From assembly GCF_016632365.1 (NCBI RefSeq), contig NZ_JAEPBH010000013.1, positions 1 through 64,000 on the forward strand: a DNA stretch of 64,000 nt. The letters are read 5' to 3'. This document shows positions 23,010 through 31,784 of this stretch, in pieces. Both the position numbers and the translations under genes were made by a program. Source of the stretch: Tenebrionibacter intestinalis. GTDB taxonomy: Bacteria; Pseudomonadota; Gammaproteobacteria; Enterobacterales; Enterobacteriaceae. Within the stretch, counting starts at the first letter, position 1. Each line of letters opens with the position of its first letter. Below the pieces are notes generated by a model that did not search any database, had not been told where the DNA came from, and saw nothing but the letters and a program-made list of their open reading frames with translations.

Positions 23010-23735
23010 TCACCGGCTATTCTCCACAACGTACTGATAACTACTGGCGATATGCCTGGCGATGCCAAACTCCACCAGCTCTGCGCGAGCGTTATAACCT
23101 TTACGCGTTTTTACCAGCATCGGCTCGGCAGAACAAATATTCAGAATACGACAATCCTCTTGCGTTGGCAGCTCGGCGGTTATCACATCCTGAAAGCTTT
23201 CGATATTTTCACCATACTTTTCCAGCATGTTATAAAGCCCCTCGCTGAGCGACGCCAGGGAGAGGTTATGCAGGCGCGACGTCAGCCAGATGTAATTCAC
23301 CTGCGCTGGCTGCGTATTTTGCCGGTAAATCGTTCTGGTCAAAAGAAACAGCGGGGTTTTATCGTCAAGCCCGAAGGCTTTGGCAACGTCCGGAGGCGGC
23401 AGCCGCTGCTCAAGCCGCAGATTTTTACGCTCGATGGGGTGCTGCTGCTGGCCATCAACCAACTGCACTCTGGCTTTCACTTCCTGTTTTTCCAAAGCGC
23501 TGATAACCATCGTGCCAATACCCGCCTGGCGTTTCACCAGCCCCTTTGCGGCAAGTTCAGCAAGCGCACGACGCGCCGTGATGCGGCTGACGCCAAAGAT
23601 CTCCTCAAACTCCGCCTCCGTGGGCAGCACATCATTCTTTTTGTATTCGCCTGTTTTCAGCTTTCCCAGCAAAATATCATACAGTTGCGCATACAAGGGT
23701 TTAGCGCCGCGCGAATAATCAAGCTCTTCTTTCAT
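23010..23735 (-). CDS. GntR-family (HutC/UTRA) transcriptional regulator
   Basis: 241 residues. The N-terminal winged helix (about 10-75) shows PLYAQLYDILLGKL, LPTEAEFEEIFGVSRITARRAL and GLVKRQAGIGTMV, the HutC-subfamily pattern. The C-terminal UTRA domain (about 90-235) binds small effectors, usually sugar phosphates in PTS-linked members. It lies within the sulfatase/PTS operon, 43 bases after the sulfatase stop. It probably represses the operon by binding the palindrome at 26987-26998, with a phosphorylated import product as inducer; both are inference. Confidence 0.9.
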   Translation of the reverse strand: MKEELDYSRGAKPLYAQLYDILLGKLKTGEYKKNDVLPTEAEFEEIFGVSRITARRALAELAAKGLVKRQAGIGTMVISALEKQEVKARVQLVDGQQQHPIERKNLRLEQRLPPPDVAKAFGLDDKTPLFLLTRTIYRQNTQPAQVNYIWLTSRLHNLSLASLSEGLYNMLEKYGENIESFQDVITAELPTQEDCRILNICSAEPMLVKTRKGYNARAELVEFGIARHIASSYQYVVENSR

Positions 23736-23778
23736 TAACGTCGTACTCCTTTTCCCCAGCCCAGGCCCGGGAGACTAC

Positions 23779-25524
23779 TTAATCAAGCCGCATTTCTAAC
23801 GCCATTTTATAATACACCCCCTGATGCTGCGCCTGCGCCACCTCGTTGTGCACGAAGGCCCATAAATTCTCTTGCGTCCAGTCCGGCTTACTCGCCGATA
23901 GCAGCGCTTCTGCCAGCGCGTGCTGTCCGCTACTTTCAAGATGTTGTAGCAGAGCGAACAAGCCGTAACGCACCTGCGGATCGAAAGCGGCCAGCTCGGG
24001 AAGCAGATGGGGATCGTGTCCCAGTAATGGGCTTTGCGTGTTGTCCAGGCCATAACGCGGATAAAGCTCAGCGGGCGCGTCGCTTTCACGCATCATTGCG
24101 ATAAGGTTATCACACAGCCGCCGCGCCGCCGATTCCTCATGGCTTTGCGTTTTCTGCATGGGATCGGCCGCCAAATCATAAAGACGATGGCCGAAGCGAT
24201 CGACATCGCACGTCATAATGGATTGCGCAGGGATCTTCATCACATGACAGCCTTTGGTAAAGCGAAACGGCGGATGGAGCGTCATCCCCTGTAATTCATT
24301 CGGCGTAAAGCGTCGGTTGATGCGGGTTGGCATCAGGGTATATTCATACAGATCATCGATTCCCTGCACGACGGGCGCTCGCATATAGACATATCGACCA
24401 TCGGTAATGTTGATATGGCAGCCGTGGTATCCAAACAGGGCATAATCACGCACCGGCGTATCGTCACGCAGCGCGGGCAATAGCGACACGCCCTGCATAT
24501 CTTCAGGTTTCTCCAGCCCGAAGCTGTCCAGCAATGTCGCGGGGATATCCACCGTCTGGGCCAGCGCCTGGCGCGACTCGCCTGCACAACCGTATTGCGG
24601 GTGCCAGATAAAACAGGGGATATTCGCCACTTCGTTATACAGCGGCATAATATTTTTTCCCCACCACTCGTGCTCGCCGAGCAGAAAACCATGATCTGTG
24701 TTGACGATAAGCAAGGTATCCTGCCAGAGATCGTACCGATCCATGTAATCAAGCACCTTACCCACATAGGCATCCACCATTGTTAACAGCGCCATATAGT
24801 ATTTCTGAATCAGCGCCTTACGTTCAGCGCTCTCAGTCACTAAATAATAAGGCGGCCAGCCGTCAAACAAAGAAGGATCTTCGATGCCATACATTTTCAA
24901 ATACTTTTCCGGCACAAAAAACGGCTCGTGGGGATCAAAGCACTCCAGTTGCAAAAACCAGTTGTCGCTGGCGTGGTTGGTATCAATAAACGCCAGCCCT
25001 TTATTGATTGTCCGCGCCAGATGGTGATCGTCTTCATTCTTCATATACTGCACATTAATCTGGTGCTGTACCCGGCTGGTAATGCGTCGTTGTTTAATCT
25101 CTTCCGGCTCGCCGGACGTATAGCAATAAGTCGGTTTCGCCACTACGCCTTTCCAGGCGTCCCCCTCCTGGCCACGAATAAATTCGTAGGTGCTGTAACG
25201 GGAATGGTAGGTGGCTCCCCCGTCGCGCCAGTAATGTTTATGGTCAGTCACCAGATGCGTATGAATGCCGTTTTTCTTAAGTATTTCGGGAACGGAGTCA
25301 TCGAACGGTTCCAGCGGAGACCAACCGCGATGGAGGAAGTTGTAGCGCCCGGTATGCAGCTCTCTACGGGCAGGCATACAGGGCATGCTCCCCACGTAAA
25401 AGTTATCAAAGCGTACGGTGCGCTCCTTTAAACGCTGGAAATTCGGCGTGATGGCGCGATCGCTGCCATAAGCCGACAGCAAACGTTTATTGAGCGAATC
25501 AAACATCAACATAATGGCTTTCAT
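23779..25524 (-). CDS. Type I sulfatase, cytoplasmic, formylglycine-dependent
   Basis: 581 residues. The sulfatase signature CxPxR with the cysteine to be converted to formylglycine is Cys49 in GSMPCMPARRELHTGRY. The first metal-ligand aspartate is Asp9, and a second metal segment is NTDHGFLLGEHEWWGKN. There is no signal peptide: the first metal aspartate is already at residue 9, so the enzyme should stay in the cytoplasm. It lies 15 bases after the PTS gene and is cotranscribed with its probable activator (21533-22825). The substrate is unknown. It is most likely a sulfated sugar or disaccharide delivered as a phosphate ester by the PTS. Confidence 0.92.
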   Translation of the reverse strand: MKAIMLMFDSLNKRLLSAYGSDRAITPNFQRLKERTVRFDNFYVGSMPCMPARRELHTGRYNFLHRGWSPLEPFDDSVPEILKKNGIHTHLVTDHKHYWRDGGATYHSRYSTYEFIRGQEGDAWKGVVAKPTYCYTSGEPEEIKQRRITSRVQHQINVQYMKNEDDHHLARTINKGLAFIDTNHASDNWFLQLECFDPHEPFFVPEKYLKMYGIEDPSLFDGWPPYYLVTESAERKALIQKYYMALLTMVDAYVGKVLDYMDRYDLWQDTLLIVNTDHGFLLGEHEWWGKNIMPLYNEVANIPCFIWHPQYGCAGESRQALAQTVDIPATLLDSFGLEKPEDMQGVSLLPALRDDTPVRDYALFGYHGCHINITDGRYVYMRAPVVQGIDDLYEYTLMPTRINRRFTPNELQGMTLHPPFRFTKGCHVMKIPAQSIMTCDVDRFGHRLYDLAADPMQKTQSHEESAARRLCDNLIAMMRESDAPAELYPRYGLDNTQSPLLGHDPHLLPELAAFDPQVRYGLFALLQHLESSGQHALAEALLSASKPDWTQENLWAFVHNEVAQAQHQGVYYKMALEMRLD

Positions 25525-25539
25525 ATTTTTTCCTTTCCT

Positions 25540-26955
25540 TCACACCGTTTCTTTATCGTAGCCACGCACTTTGCCGACAATATACGTTAGCGTAAAAGCC
25601 GCCGCGCACCCTACCAGCCATGCCAGGATATATTGCAGATATTTACCGTCGGAGATGAGCGGTAACGCGGAAAGACCTGCTGCGCCAACGCCATTGGTAG
25701 AAATACCGAGCAGGACAACCATCACACCGCCAAACCCTGCGCCGATCGATCCGGTGATAAAGGCGAAACCTGCCGGAATATTGACGCCAAAGATGGTGGG
25801 TTCCCCTACGGCCAGAATAGAAGTGGGAATCGCTCCCTTCGCAATTTTTTTCATCATCGGGTCGCGCGTCAGTAACAGCACCGCCGTCGCAGCGCCAACC
25901 ATCCCGGCGTTAGACATAATCTGGATAGCGAACAGCGGCGCGTGTCCGGTTGCATTAATCATCTCCAGATGCACAGGAAACAGACCATGATGCAATCCCA
26001 GCGAAATCAGAAACGGAAACAGCGCTGAAAGGACAAACCCTGCGGCAATACCGCCATGCACCAGTAAGCCGTTCAGGCCATGCAAGATACCATCAGAAAC
26101 AACGCCTGCGGCAGGCATGATAACGAAGAGCTGCGCTGCGGCCATCACAAGCAAAACAATTGTCGGCGTTACCACCACATCAACCATATCCGGCACAAAC
26201 CGCCGCACCTGTTTTTCCAGCAAACACATTAGCCAGACGGTAAAAATAACGCCAATGAGCCCGCCCTGGCCGGGAAACAGGCCCAGTTCTTTAACCTGGG
26301 GCATAATGGTAATCGCCCCCAGCAAGCCGCCCAGAATCAGGTTACCATCAAATTCACGCGCCGAGGTCACGCCCGCGTAAATAGCCAGAAAACCAAACAG
26401 CGCTTTTGAGATAATTTCCAGGAACTGGCTAATGCCCAGCAGATGTCGCTGCTCAAGGACAACCTGCGCAGGCGTAAGGTCGCCGACGGCAGAAACTGCA
26501 TGGCTTAGCGCCCAGGACGCAGCGGAGTTGACTATGACATTATTCAACCCCATCAGAATCCCTGCGGCGATCAGCGCCGGTAATATAGGGACAAAAACGT
26601 TCGCAATGTGTTTAAGGATAATTTTTGTGCGGGTCTGCTTTTTCGCTCTTTCGCGTGCCAGCTTCGCCTTTTGTTCTACGCTGACAGAGGGTTTTCCCTC
26701 AGTCTTATCTCCTTTCAGCAGGCCATTTATCACCGTAGCAACTTTTGAGGATTTACCGGGGCCGACGATAACCTGCAAGGTATCGTCCTCCACCACGCCC
26801 AACACGCCCTCAATGCCCTTAAGCGAAGCCATATCAACCAAAGCGGGATCGGCAATCGTCATCCGAACGCGCGTCATACAGTTTGTGACATGAATAAAGT
26901 TCGTCGGCCCGCCACAATGTTTCATAATGGCGTTACCCACCCGATCGTAGTGCAT
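25540..26955 (-). CDS. PTS EIIBC component, glucose/sucrose family
   Basis: 471 residues. The EIIB domain (about 1-85) has its phosphorylated cysteine at Cys26 in HVTNCMTRVRM. A charged linker (about 86-110) leads to a hydrophobic EIIC domain (about 115-460) with some ten helices. There is no EIIA domain, so phosphate would come from a separate EIIA-Glc (Crr), as for MurP and other family members. The ATG follows AAAGGA. It is the first gene of the operon with the sulfatase, GntR regulator and maturase, and probably imports the sulfatase substrate. The sugar cannot be read from the sequence. Confidence 0.92.
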   Translation of the reverse strand: MHYDRVGNAIMKHCGGPTNFIHVTNCMTRVRMTIADPALVDMASLKGIEGVLGVVEDDTLQVIVGPGKSSKVATVINGLLKGDKTEGKPSVSVEQKAKLARERAKKQTRTKIILKHIANVFVPILPALIAAGILMGLNNVIVNSAASWALSHAVSAVGDLTPAQVVLEQRHLLGISQFLEIISKALFGFLAIYAGVTSAREFDGNLILGGLLGAITIMPQVKELGLFPGQGGLIGVIFTVWLMCLLEKQVRRFVPDMVDVVVTPTIVLLVMAAAQLFVIMPAAGVVSDGILHGLNGLLVHGGIAAGFVLSALFPFLISLGLHHGLFPVHLEMINATGHAPLFAIQIMSNAGMVGAATAVLLLTRDPMMKKIAKGAIPTSILAVGEPTIFGVNIPAGFAFITGSIGAGFGGVMVVLLGISTNGVGAAGLSALPLISDGKYLQYILAWLVGCAAAFTLTYIVGKVRGYDKETV

Positions 26956-26986
26956 ACAGAGCGTCCTTTTTTGTTATGATGTTTAT

Positions 26987-26998
26987 TTGTTATAACAA
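26987..26998. promoter_or_regulatory. Palindromic operator overlapping the -10 of the sulfatase/PTS operon
   Basis: TTGTTATAACAA is a perfect 12-bp palindrome. It contains the minus-strand -10-like TATAAC (26989-26994), and similar half-matches occur at 26971-26980 (TTGTTATGAT) and 27003-27010 (ATGTTATT-like). It lies 32 bases upstream of the EIIBC start. A repressor bound here would block RNA polymerase, and the GntR protein of the operon is the natural candidate. The palindrome is seen; the regulator is inferred. Confidence 0.6.
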
Positions 26999-27015
26999 TA
27001 TAATGTTATTATATT

Positions 27016-27031
27016 TGTGAGCGCATTCATA
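27016..27031 (-). promoter_or_regulatory. Probable CRP site of the sulfatase/PTS operon
   Basis: TGTGA, GCGCAT, TCATA in the surrounding ATTTGTGAGCGCATTCATAA matches the CRP consensus at 8 of 10 core positions. Its centre (27023.5) is 41.5 bases upstream of the start predicted from the TATAAC -10 at 26989-26994, the classical class II position. That spacing is a calculation from my own -10 call. Confidence 0.6.
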
Positions 27032-27170
27032 AAGTCAGTTCGCAGCGAGGAAGGCCGTCGCTCAAATATGACAAACATCACGATCAAGGGGGGCGGATGG
27101 CGGGCAGAGAAATGAAGGCAGCCGAAAACAGTCACTGCCGCTCCCTTACAAACAGGCGGCCTGACCCACA

Positions 27171-27203
27171 CCAGAAAAACAAACGCCGGCAATTTACCGG
27201 CGT
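27171..27203 (-). terminator. Terminator downstream of metE (distal copy with T-run)
   Basis: Read on the minus strand, the stem ACGCCGG..CCGGCGT (27183-27203) is followed by TTGTTTTTC. An identical 21-bp stem-loop without T-run is at 27346-27366, next to metE. The 142-bp repeat sits exactly between the two. Confidence 0.8.
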
Positions 27204-27345
27204 GAGACTGCTGTCAAACCCCATCCTGTCGCAGACAGGATGGATGAAGGTCAATAAAAAAATAAGGAAAATCAACGTATTGATTTTCGCCTGCTTACTA
27301 CAAAGAAGGAAAAACCCCGTTTTTTCCTTCTTTGTCAACAATCTG
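27204..27345 (-). repeat. Three-hairpin intergenic element, copy B (metE 3' flank)
   Basis: 142 bp, same family as 11448-11587 and 53604-53744, read here on the minus strand. The long hairpin ACAAAGAAGG..CCTTCTTTGT, the AAAATCAA palindrome and the CCATCCTGTC..GACAGGATGG hairpin occur in the same order. Two exact 21-bp copies of the metE terminator stem-loop (27183-27203 and 27346-27366) abut it with no spacer, the clearest target-site-duplication pattern of the three sites. Confidence 0.88.
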
Positions 27346-27380
27346 ACGCCGGCAATTTACCGGCGTATTTTACGCATAAA

Positions 27381-29642
27381 TTACGCCCTTCGCAGATTCT
27401 GCGCGGCCTGCACCATGTTCGCCAGCGCGGCGCGGGTCTCCGGCCAGCCGCGGGTTTTCAGACCGCAGTCTGGATTGACCCACAGACGCTGCGCCGGAAT
27501 ACGCTGCGCCGCCTTTTTCAGCAGCGCTTCAATCCATTCCACACTCGGCACGTTTGGCGAATGGATATCATACACGCCAGGCCCGATTTCGTTCGGGTAC
27601 TCGAAAGCTTCAAACGATTCAAGCAGCTCCATGTCGGAACGCGAGGTTTCAATGGTAATCACATCAGCATCCAGCGCGGCGATGGAATCCATAATGTCAT
27701 TAAATTCGCAGTAGCACATATGGGTGTGGATCTGAGTTTCATCCCGCGCCACCGCCGCGCTGAGGCGAAACGCCTCCACCGCCCATTCCAGGTACGCCTT
27801 CCAGTCGCTGCGCTTAAGCGGCAGGCCTTCACGCAGCGCTGGCTCGTCTATCTGAATAATGCCAATGCCGGCCGCTTCCAGATCCGCCACTTCGTCACGC
27901 AGCGCCAGCGCAATTTGCTTTGCGATGGTTTCACGGCTGACATCTTCACGCGGAAACGACCAGCAAAGAATGGTCACCGGCCCGGTCAGCATGCCCTTAA
28001 CGGGTTTGTCGGTCAGGGATTGTGCATATTTTGCCCACTCAACGGTTATCGGTTTTGGGCGACTCACGTCGCCTGTTACGACCGGCGGCTTCACGCAGCG
28101 CGAACCATAACTCTGCACCCAGCCGTTTTGCGTGAAAACGAAACCGTCCAGATGCTCACCGAAATACTCCACCATATCATTACGCTCGGCTTCGCCGTGC
28201 ACCAGTACATCCAGCCCTAGTCGCTCCTGCTCCTGCACCGCCTGCTTAATATGTTCTGCGATACCGGTGCGATAGTTGCCGGCATCCAGGATGCCTTTTT
28301 TGAAATCAAGACGCAGGCTGCGAATTTCCGTCGTTTGCGGAAAAGAACCGATAGTCGTCGTCGGCCACGCCGGCAGCCGAAAGCGCGCTCGCTGGGTTTC
28401 GGCACGCGCAGGGTACGGGCTGGCGCGCTGGCTGTCCTGCGCTGAGATTGCCGCCAGGCGCTTTTCCACCGCAGGATTATGCACGCGGCTGGAGTCACGG
28501 CGGGCCTGTATCGGCACGCTCCAGGCGGCAATTTTTGCGATATCGCCGCTGTTGAGCGCATCACGCAGTAACGTCAACTCTTCACACTTTTGCAGCGCAA
28601 ATGCAAACCAGCTTTTAATTTCTTCATCCAGTCGCGTTTCCACAGTCAGGTCGATAGGGCTGTGCAGCAGCGAACATGATGAGCCCACCCACAGCGCGCG
28701 CTGGCCCACCAGCGCATTAACCTGCGCGTATTTTTCCGTGAGATCGGCACGCCAGACGTTGCGGCCATTAATAAGCCCGGCGGAAAGCAGCCAGTCCGCA
28801 GGCAGGCGGCGATGCAGCACATTGATGTCATCCCGGCCATGCACCAGATCCACATGCAGGCCCTGCACAGGCAGCGCGGTAATGGCGTCAAGATTATGGG
28901 TAACGCCTTCAAAATAGGTGGTAAGCAAAAGCTTAACGCGGCCGGTCAGCGCGTTATAGGCTGGTTTAAAGGCCTCCAGCCACGCCTGCGGCAGCGCCAG
29001 CACAAGGGCAGGTTCATCAATCTGTACCCATTCCACGCCGCGCTTCGCCAGTTCAGCCAGCACCTGCTGGTACACCGGCAGAATGTCATTGAGCAGCGTC
29101 AGACGATCGAACCGTTCGCCCTTCACCTTGCCAAGCCACAGGTAAGTTACAGGCCCCAGCAGCACCGGCTTGACGTTGTATCCTGACGCTAACGCCTCAT
29201 CAACTTCTTCCAGCAACTGCGTCCATGTCAGGGTGAAACGCTGGCCTTTAGAAAACTCCGGCACGATGTAGTGATAGTTGGTGTTAAACCATTTAGTCAT
29301 TTCCGCCGCGGCGGCAGGTTCGCCAGTGGGCGCACGGCCCCGGCCAATACGAAACAACGTGTCAATATCAACCCGGCCATCCAGGTTTTGATGGCGCGCC
29401 GGCACGTTGCCCAGCATCAGGCTGGTAGTTAGCACATGATCGTACCAGGCAAAATCACCTACCGGCAGCAGATCAATGCCCGCCTCTTTCTGCTGGCGCC
29501 AGTGGCGCGCGCGCAGCTCACGGCCAACGGCCAGCAGTTCATCACGCGAACTATGGCCGGCCCAGTAGCGCTCCTGCGCTTTTTTCAGTTCGCGGCGCAG
29601 ACCGATGCGAGGGAAACCAAGGGTGTGGTTGCGGATAGTCAT
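27381..29642 (-). CDS. metE: Cobalamin-independent methionine synthase
   Basis: 753 residues, full length. It transfers methyl from 5-methyltetrahydropteroyl-tri-L-glutamate to homocysteine in the cytoplasm, the last step of methionine synthesis without vitamin B12. The C-terminal catalytic half keeps the zinc ligands in THMCYCEF (His and Cys), a glutamate and [21 protein letters not shown] and [14 protein letters not shown] bind the folate. It is divergent from its activator gene metR, with MetJ and MetR sites between them. Confidence 0.98.
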   Translation of the reverse strand: MTIRNHTLGFPRIGLRRELKKAQERYWAGHSSRDELLAVGRELRARHWRQQKEAGIDLLPVGDFAWYDHVLTTSLMLGNVPARHQNLDGRVDIDTLFRIGRGRAPTGEPAAAAEMTKWFNTNYHYIVPEFSKGQRFTLTWTQLLEEVDEALASGYNVKPVLLGPVTYLWLGKVKGERFDRLTLLNDILPVYQQVLAELAKRGVEWVQIDEPALVLALPQAWLEAFKPAYNALTGRVKLLLTTYFEGVTHNLDAITALPVQGLHVDLVHGRDDINVLHRRLPADWLLSAGLINGRNVWRADLTEKYAQVNALVGQRALWVGSSCSLLHSPIDLTVETRLDEEIKSWFAFALQKCEELTLLRDALNSGDIAKIAAWSVPIQARRDSSRVHNPAVEKRLAAISAQDSQRASPYPARAETQRARFRLPAWPTTTIGSFPQTTEIRSLRLDFKKGILDAGNYRTGIAEHIKQAVQEQERLGLDVLVHGEAERNDMVEYFGEHLDGFVFTQNGWVQSYGSRCVKPPVVTGDVSRPKPITVEWAKYAQSLTDKPVKGMLTGPVTILCWSFPREDVSRETIAKQIALALRDEVADLEAAGIGIIQIDEPALREGLPLKRSDWKAYLEWAVEAFRLSAAVARDETQIHTHMCYCEFNDIMDSIAALDADVITIETSRSDMELLESFEAFEYPNEIGPGVYDIHSPNVPSVEWIEALLKKAAQRIPAQRLWVNPDCGLKTRGWPETRAALANMVQAAQNLRRA

Positions 29643-29787
29643 TTGTTTGGCCTCATATTCAGTGAAACCTCAGGCTTTCGGCATCAGGAAGGCGGCAGGT
29701 TCACAATTTGTCGGGAACTGACTTAAGGCCGTTCCCGGCGTGAGTAAACGCAGCCAACGCGTCATGTAGACGAAAGACGAAGGATTT

Positions 29788-29819
29788 GGACGTCTGGATG
29801 TTTACACATCCATATTTGC
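29788..29819. promoter_or_regulatory. MetJ operator (tandem met boxes) in the metE-metR region
   Basis: Consecutive 8-bp boxes GGACGTCT, GGATGTTT, ACACATCC and ATATTTGC resemble the met box AGACGTCT with decreasing fidelity. Position and layout match the E. coli metE-metR MetJ site, so methionine/SAM repression of both genes is expected. Confidence 0.8.
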
Positions 29820-29862
29820 CAGATACTGTATATTCCTCAAGCGCAAATTGTTCATAGCGAAG

Positions 29863-29875
29863 TGAAGGACTTTCA
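29863..29875. promoter_or_regulatory. MetR box overlapping the metR ribosome binding site
   Basis: TGAAGGACTTTCA fits TGAA-N5-TTCA perfectly. Its last base is the A of the metR start codon, and its GGA is the Shine-Dalgarno element. Its centre is about 49 bases upstream of a plausible metE start near 29820, a suitable place for activating metE. Binding to DNA here could also affect metR. Confidence 0.6.
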
Positions 29876-30828
29876 TGATTGAAATAAAACATCTGCGAAC
29901 CCTGCAAGCGCTGCACGCCAGCGGCTCTCTGGCGGGCGCGGCGACAACCCTGCATCAAACGCAATCCGCGCTGTCGCATCAGTTCAGCGAACTTGAGCAG
30001 CGTCTCGGTTTTCGGCTCTTTGTGCGTAAAAGCCAACCGCTACGGTTTACGCCACAGGGTGAAATCCTGCTACGGCTGGCCGGGCAGGTGTTGCCGCAAA
30101 TCAACCGCGCGCTCCAGGCCTGCAATGAACCACAGCAGGCACGGCTGCGCCTTGCCATTGAGTGTCACAGTTGTATCCAGTGGCTGACGCCTGCGCTGGA
30201 GGCATTTCGCAAGCAGTGGCCGCAGGTAGAAATGGATTTTCATTCCGGCGTCACCTTCGATCCGCAGCCAGCCTTGCAGCGGGGCGAACTGGATATCGTG
30301 CTGACATCCGACATCCTGCCGCGCAGCGGCCTGCATTATTCACCGTTGTTTGATTATGAAGTGCGGCTGGTGTTGGCCAACGACCATCCGCTGGCGAGTA
30401 AAGCGCATATCACGCCAGGCGATTTGGAAAATGAAACGTTATTAATTTACCCGGTGCAGCGCGATCGACTCGATATCTGGCGTCGCTTCCTGCAACCGGC
30501 AGGCGTGTGCCCGACCCTGAAAAGCGTGGATAATACCCTACTGCTGATTCAAATGGTGTCAGCGCGGATGGGTATCGCCGCGCTGCCGCATTGGGTGGTG
30601 GAAAGCGTTGAACGCCAGGGGTTAATCGTCACCAAAACGCCTGGCGACGGCCTGTGGAGCCGGCTGTACGCCGCCGTGCGCGACGGCGAACAGCGCCAAC
30701 CGGCAACGGACGCGTTTATTCGCTCAGCGCGCAATCACGCCTGCGAGCGTCTGCCGTTTGTGCGCAGCGCGGAGCAACCCAGCGTCGGTGTACCCACAGG
30801 GAAGCCAGTATTACCGCTCCCCCCGTGA
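29875..30828 (+). CDS. metR: LysR-family regulator of methionine biosynthesis
   Basis: 317 residues, same as E. coli MetR. MetR activates metE and other methionine genes with homocysteine as coeffector and represses itself. The LysR helix-turn-helix is at about 18-42 ([20 protein letters not shown]), and the remainder is the periplasmic-binding-like effector domain. It begins right at a MetR box. Its 3' 113 bases are read in antisense as the end of yigM. Confidence 0.97.
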   Translation: MIEIKHLRTLQALHASGSLAGAATTLHQTQSALSHQFSELEQRLGFRLFVRKSQPLRFTPQGEILLRLAGQVLPQINRALQACNEPQQARLRLAIECHSCIQWLTPALEAFRKQWPQVEMDFHSGVTFDPQPALQRGELDIVLTSDILPRSGLHYSPLFDYEVRLVLANDHPLASKAHITPGDLENETLLIYPVQRDRLDIWRRFLQPAGVCPTLKSVDNTLLLIQMVSARMGIAALPHWVVESVERQGLIVTKTPGDGLWSRLYAAVRDGEQRQPATDAFIRSARNHACERLPFVRSAEQPSVGVPTGKPVLPLPP

Positions 30829-31615
30829 GAAAACTCGGCCAGTGAGGCTGCTGCTGCCAGATAGCAAGGTTAACCAGCAAGCCTGCCGGAACATGAACGT
30901 TGTTCATAATGCCAAGCGTACCCGCATCCACCTGGGTGGCGCCGTAGTTCCACATAAAATATCCAAGCCCGGACGCAACCACGCCCAGCCAGATCAGAAT
31001 GCCCCACTGAACGCCGGTAGTCGGCAGCTTCTGCGCATCGCCCAGCGCAAACCAGGCTGCAAGCGCCACAATAAACGCCCCAAGGTAGAACCAGGAAAAG
31101 GCGCAGCGCTGCGGCACGGGGTGTACCTCCATCAGTCGCTTGTAGCCCACCATTCCAATCGCAAAGCTGATATTCGCCAGTTGAACCAACATCAGCCCCA
31201 TCCAGAAATGATCGCTTATGCGGTCATAGCGGATAATCGCCGCGCCCAGTACCGCCAGCAACGCGCTTAAGGCATAGCCCCAGCGCAGCCTTCGCCCGCT
31301 GATAAGATCGTAAATCAGCGTGATATAGAGCGGCGTCAGCACAGTAAAAAGTAAAAACTCAGAAACGGACAGATAAAGATAGGCCCGGAAGCTCAGCAGA
31401 TACATGATACCCAACTGCAGCGCGCCGACCAGCATATACAGGATGAGCGTTTTGATCGAATAGCCGCGTACACGCAAAAACGGCAGGAATACCAGCGCTG
31501 CCAGCCCCACGCGCATCAATACCGAAAAATAGCTGTCAACGTATCCGGCCAGGTACTCGCCTATCAGGCTGAACGAAAATGCCCATAAAATGGTAGTAAT
31601 GATAAGTAACGCCAC
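30716..31615 (-). CDS. yigM: Biotin transporter YigM (EamA family)
   Basis: 299 residues when started at the GTG at 31615, which has GGAG six bases upstream and gives [28 protein letters not shown] at 31654 is possible but has no ribosome binding site. Ten hydrophobic segments form two EamA repeats; YigM imports biotin in E. coli. The C-terminus is polar (RRDCALSE), and its last 113 bases overlap the end of metR on the other strand. Confidence 0.92.
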   Translation of the reverse strand: MALLIITTILWAFSFSLIGEYLAGYVDSYFSVLMRVGLAALVFLPFLRVRGYSIKTLILYMLVGALQLGIMYLLSFRAYLYLSVSEFLLFTVLTPLYITLIYDLISGRRLRWGYALSALLAVLGAAIIRYDRISDHFWMGLMLVQLANISFAIGMVGYKRLMEVHPVPQRCAFSWFYLGAFIVALAAWFALGDAQKLPTTGVQWGILIWLGVVASGLGYFMWNYGATQVDAGTLGIMNNVHVPAGLLVNLAIWQQQPHWPSFLTGGAVILASLWVHRRWVAPRCAQTADARRRDCALSE

Positions 31616-31784
31616 GTAATGCTCCGCTTCAGGCGGCGGCTCTGGTGCGACCAAACTCTATCGCGCCTGTTTCCAGAGTCAAACGCCCCGAATCATAATG
31701 AAAAAATTCCAGTGTAGGGGAAGCATTGTAGCGAACAATAAGGTTGACGAATGGTCAGAGAACAGCCATTCGTCAGACAGGCCG

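Noticed and set aside
29722-29756. Inverted repeat GGGAAC..GTTCCC in the metE leader as a riboswitch
   Set aside because: A single short stem with a 12-base loop; no SAM- or B12-riboswitch core features are present.
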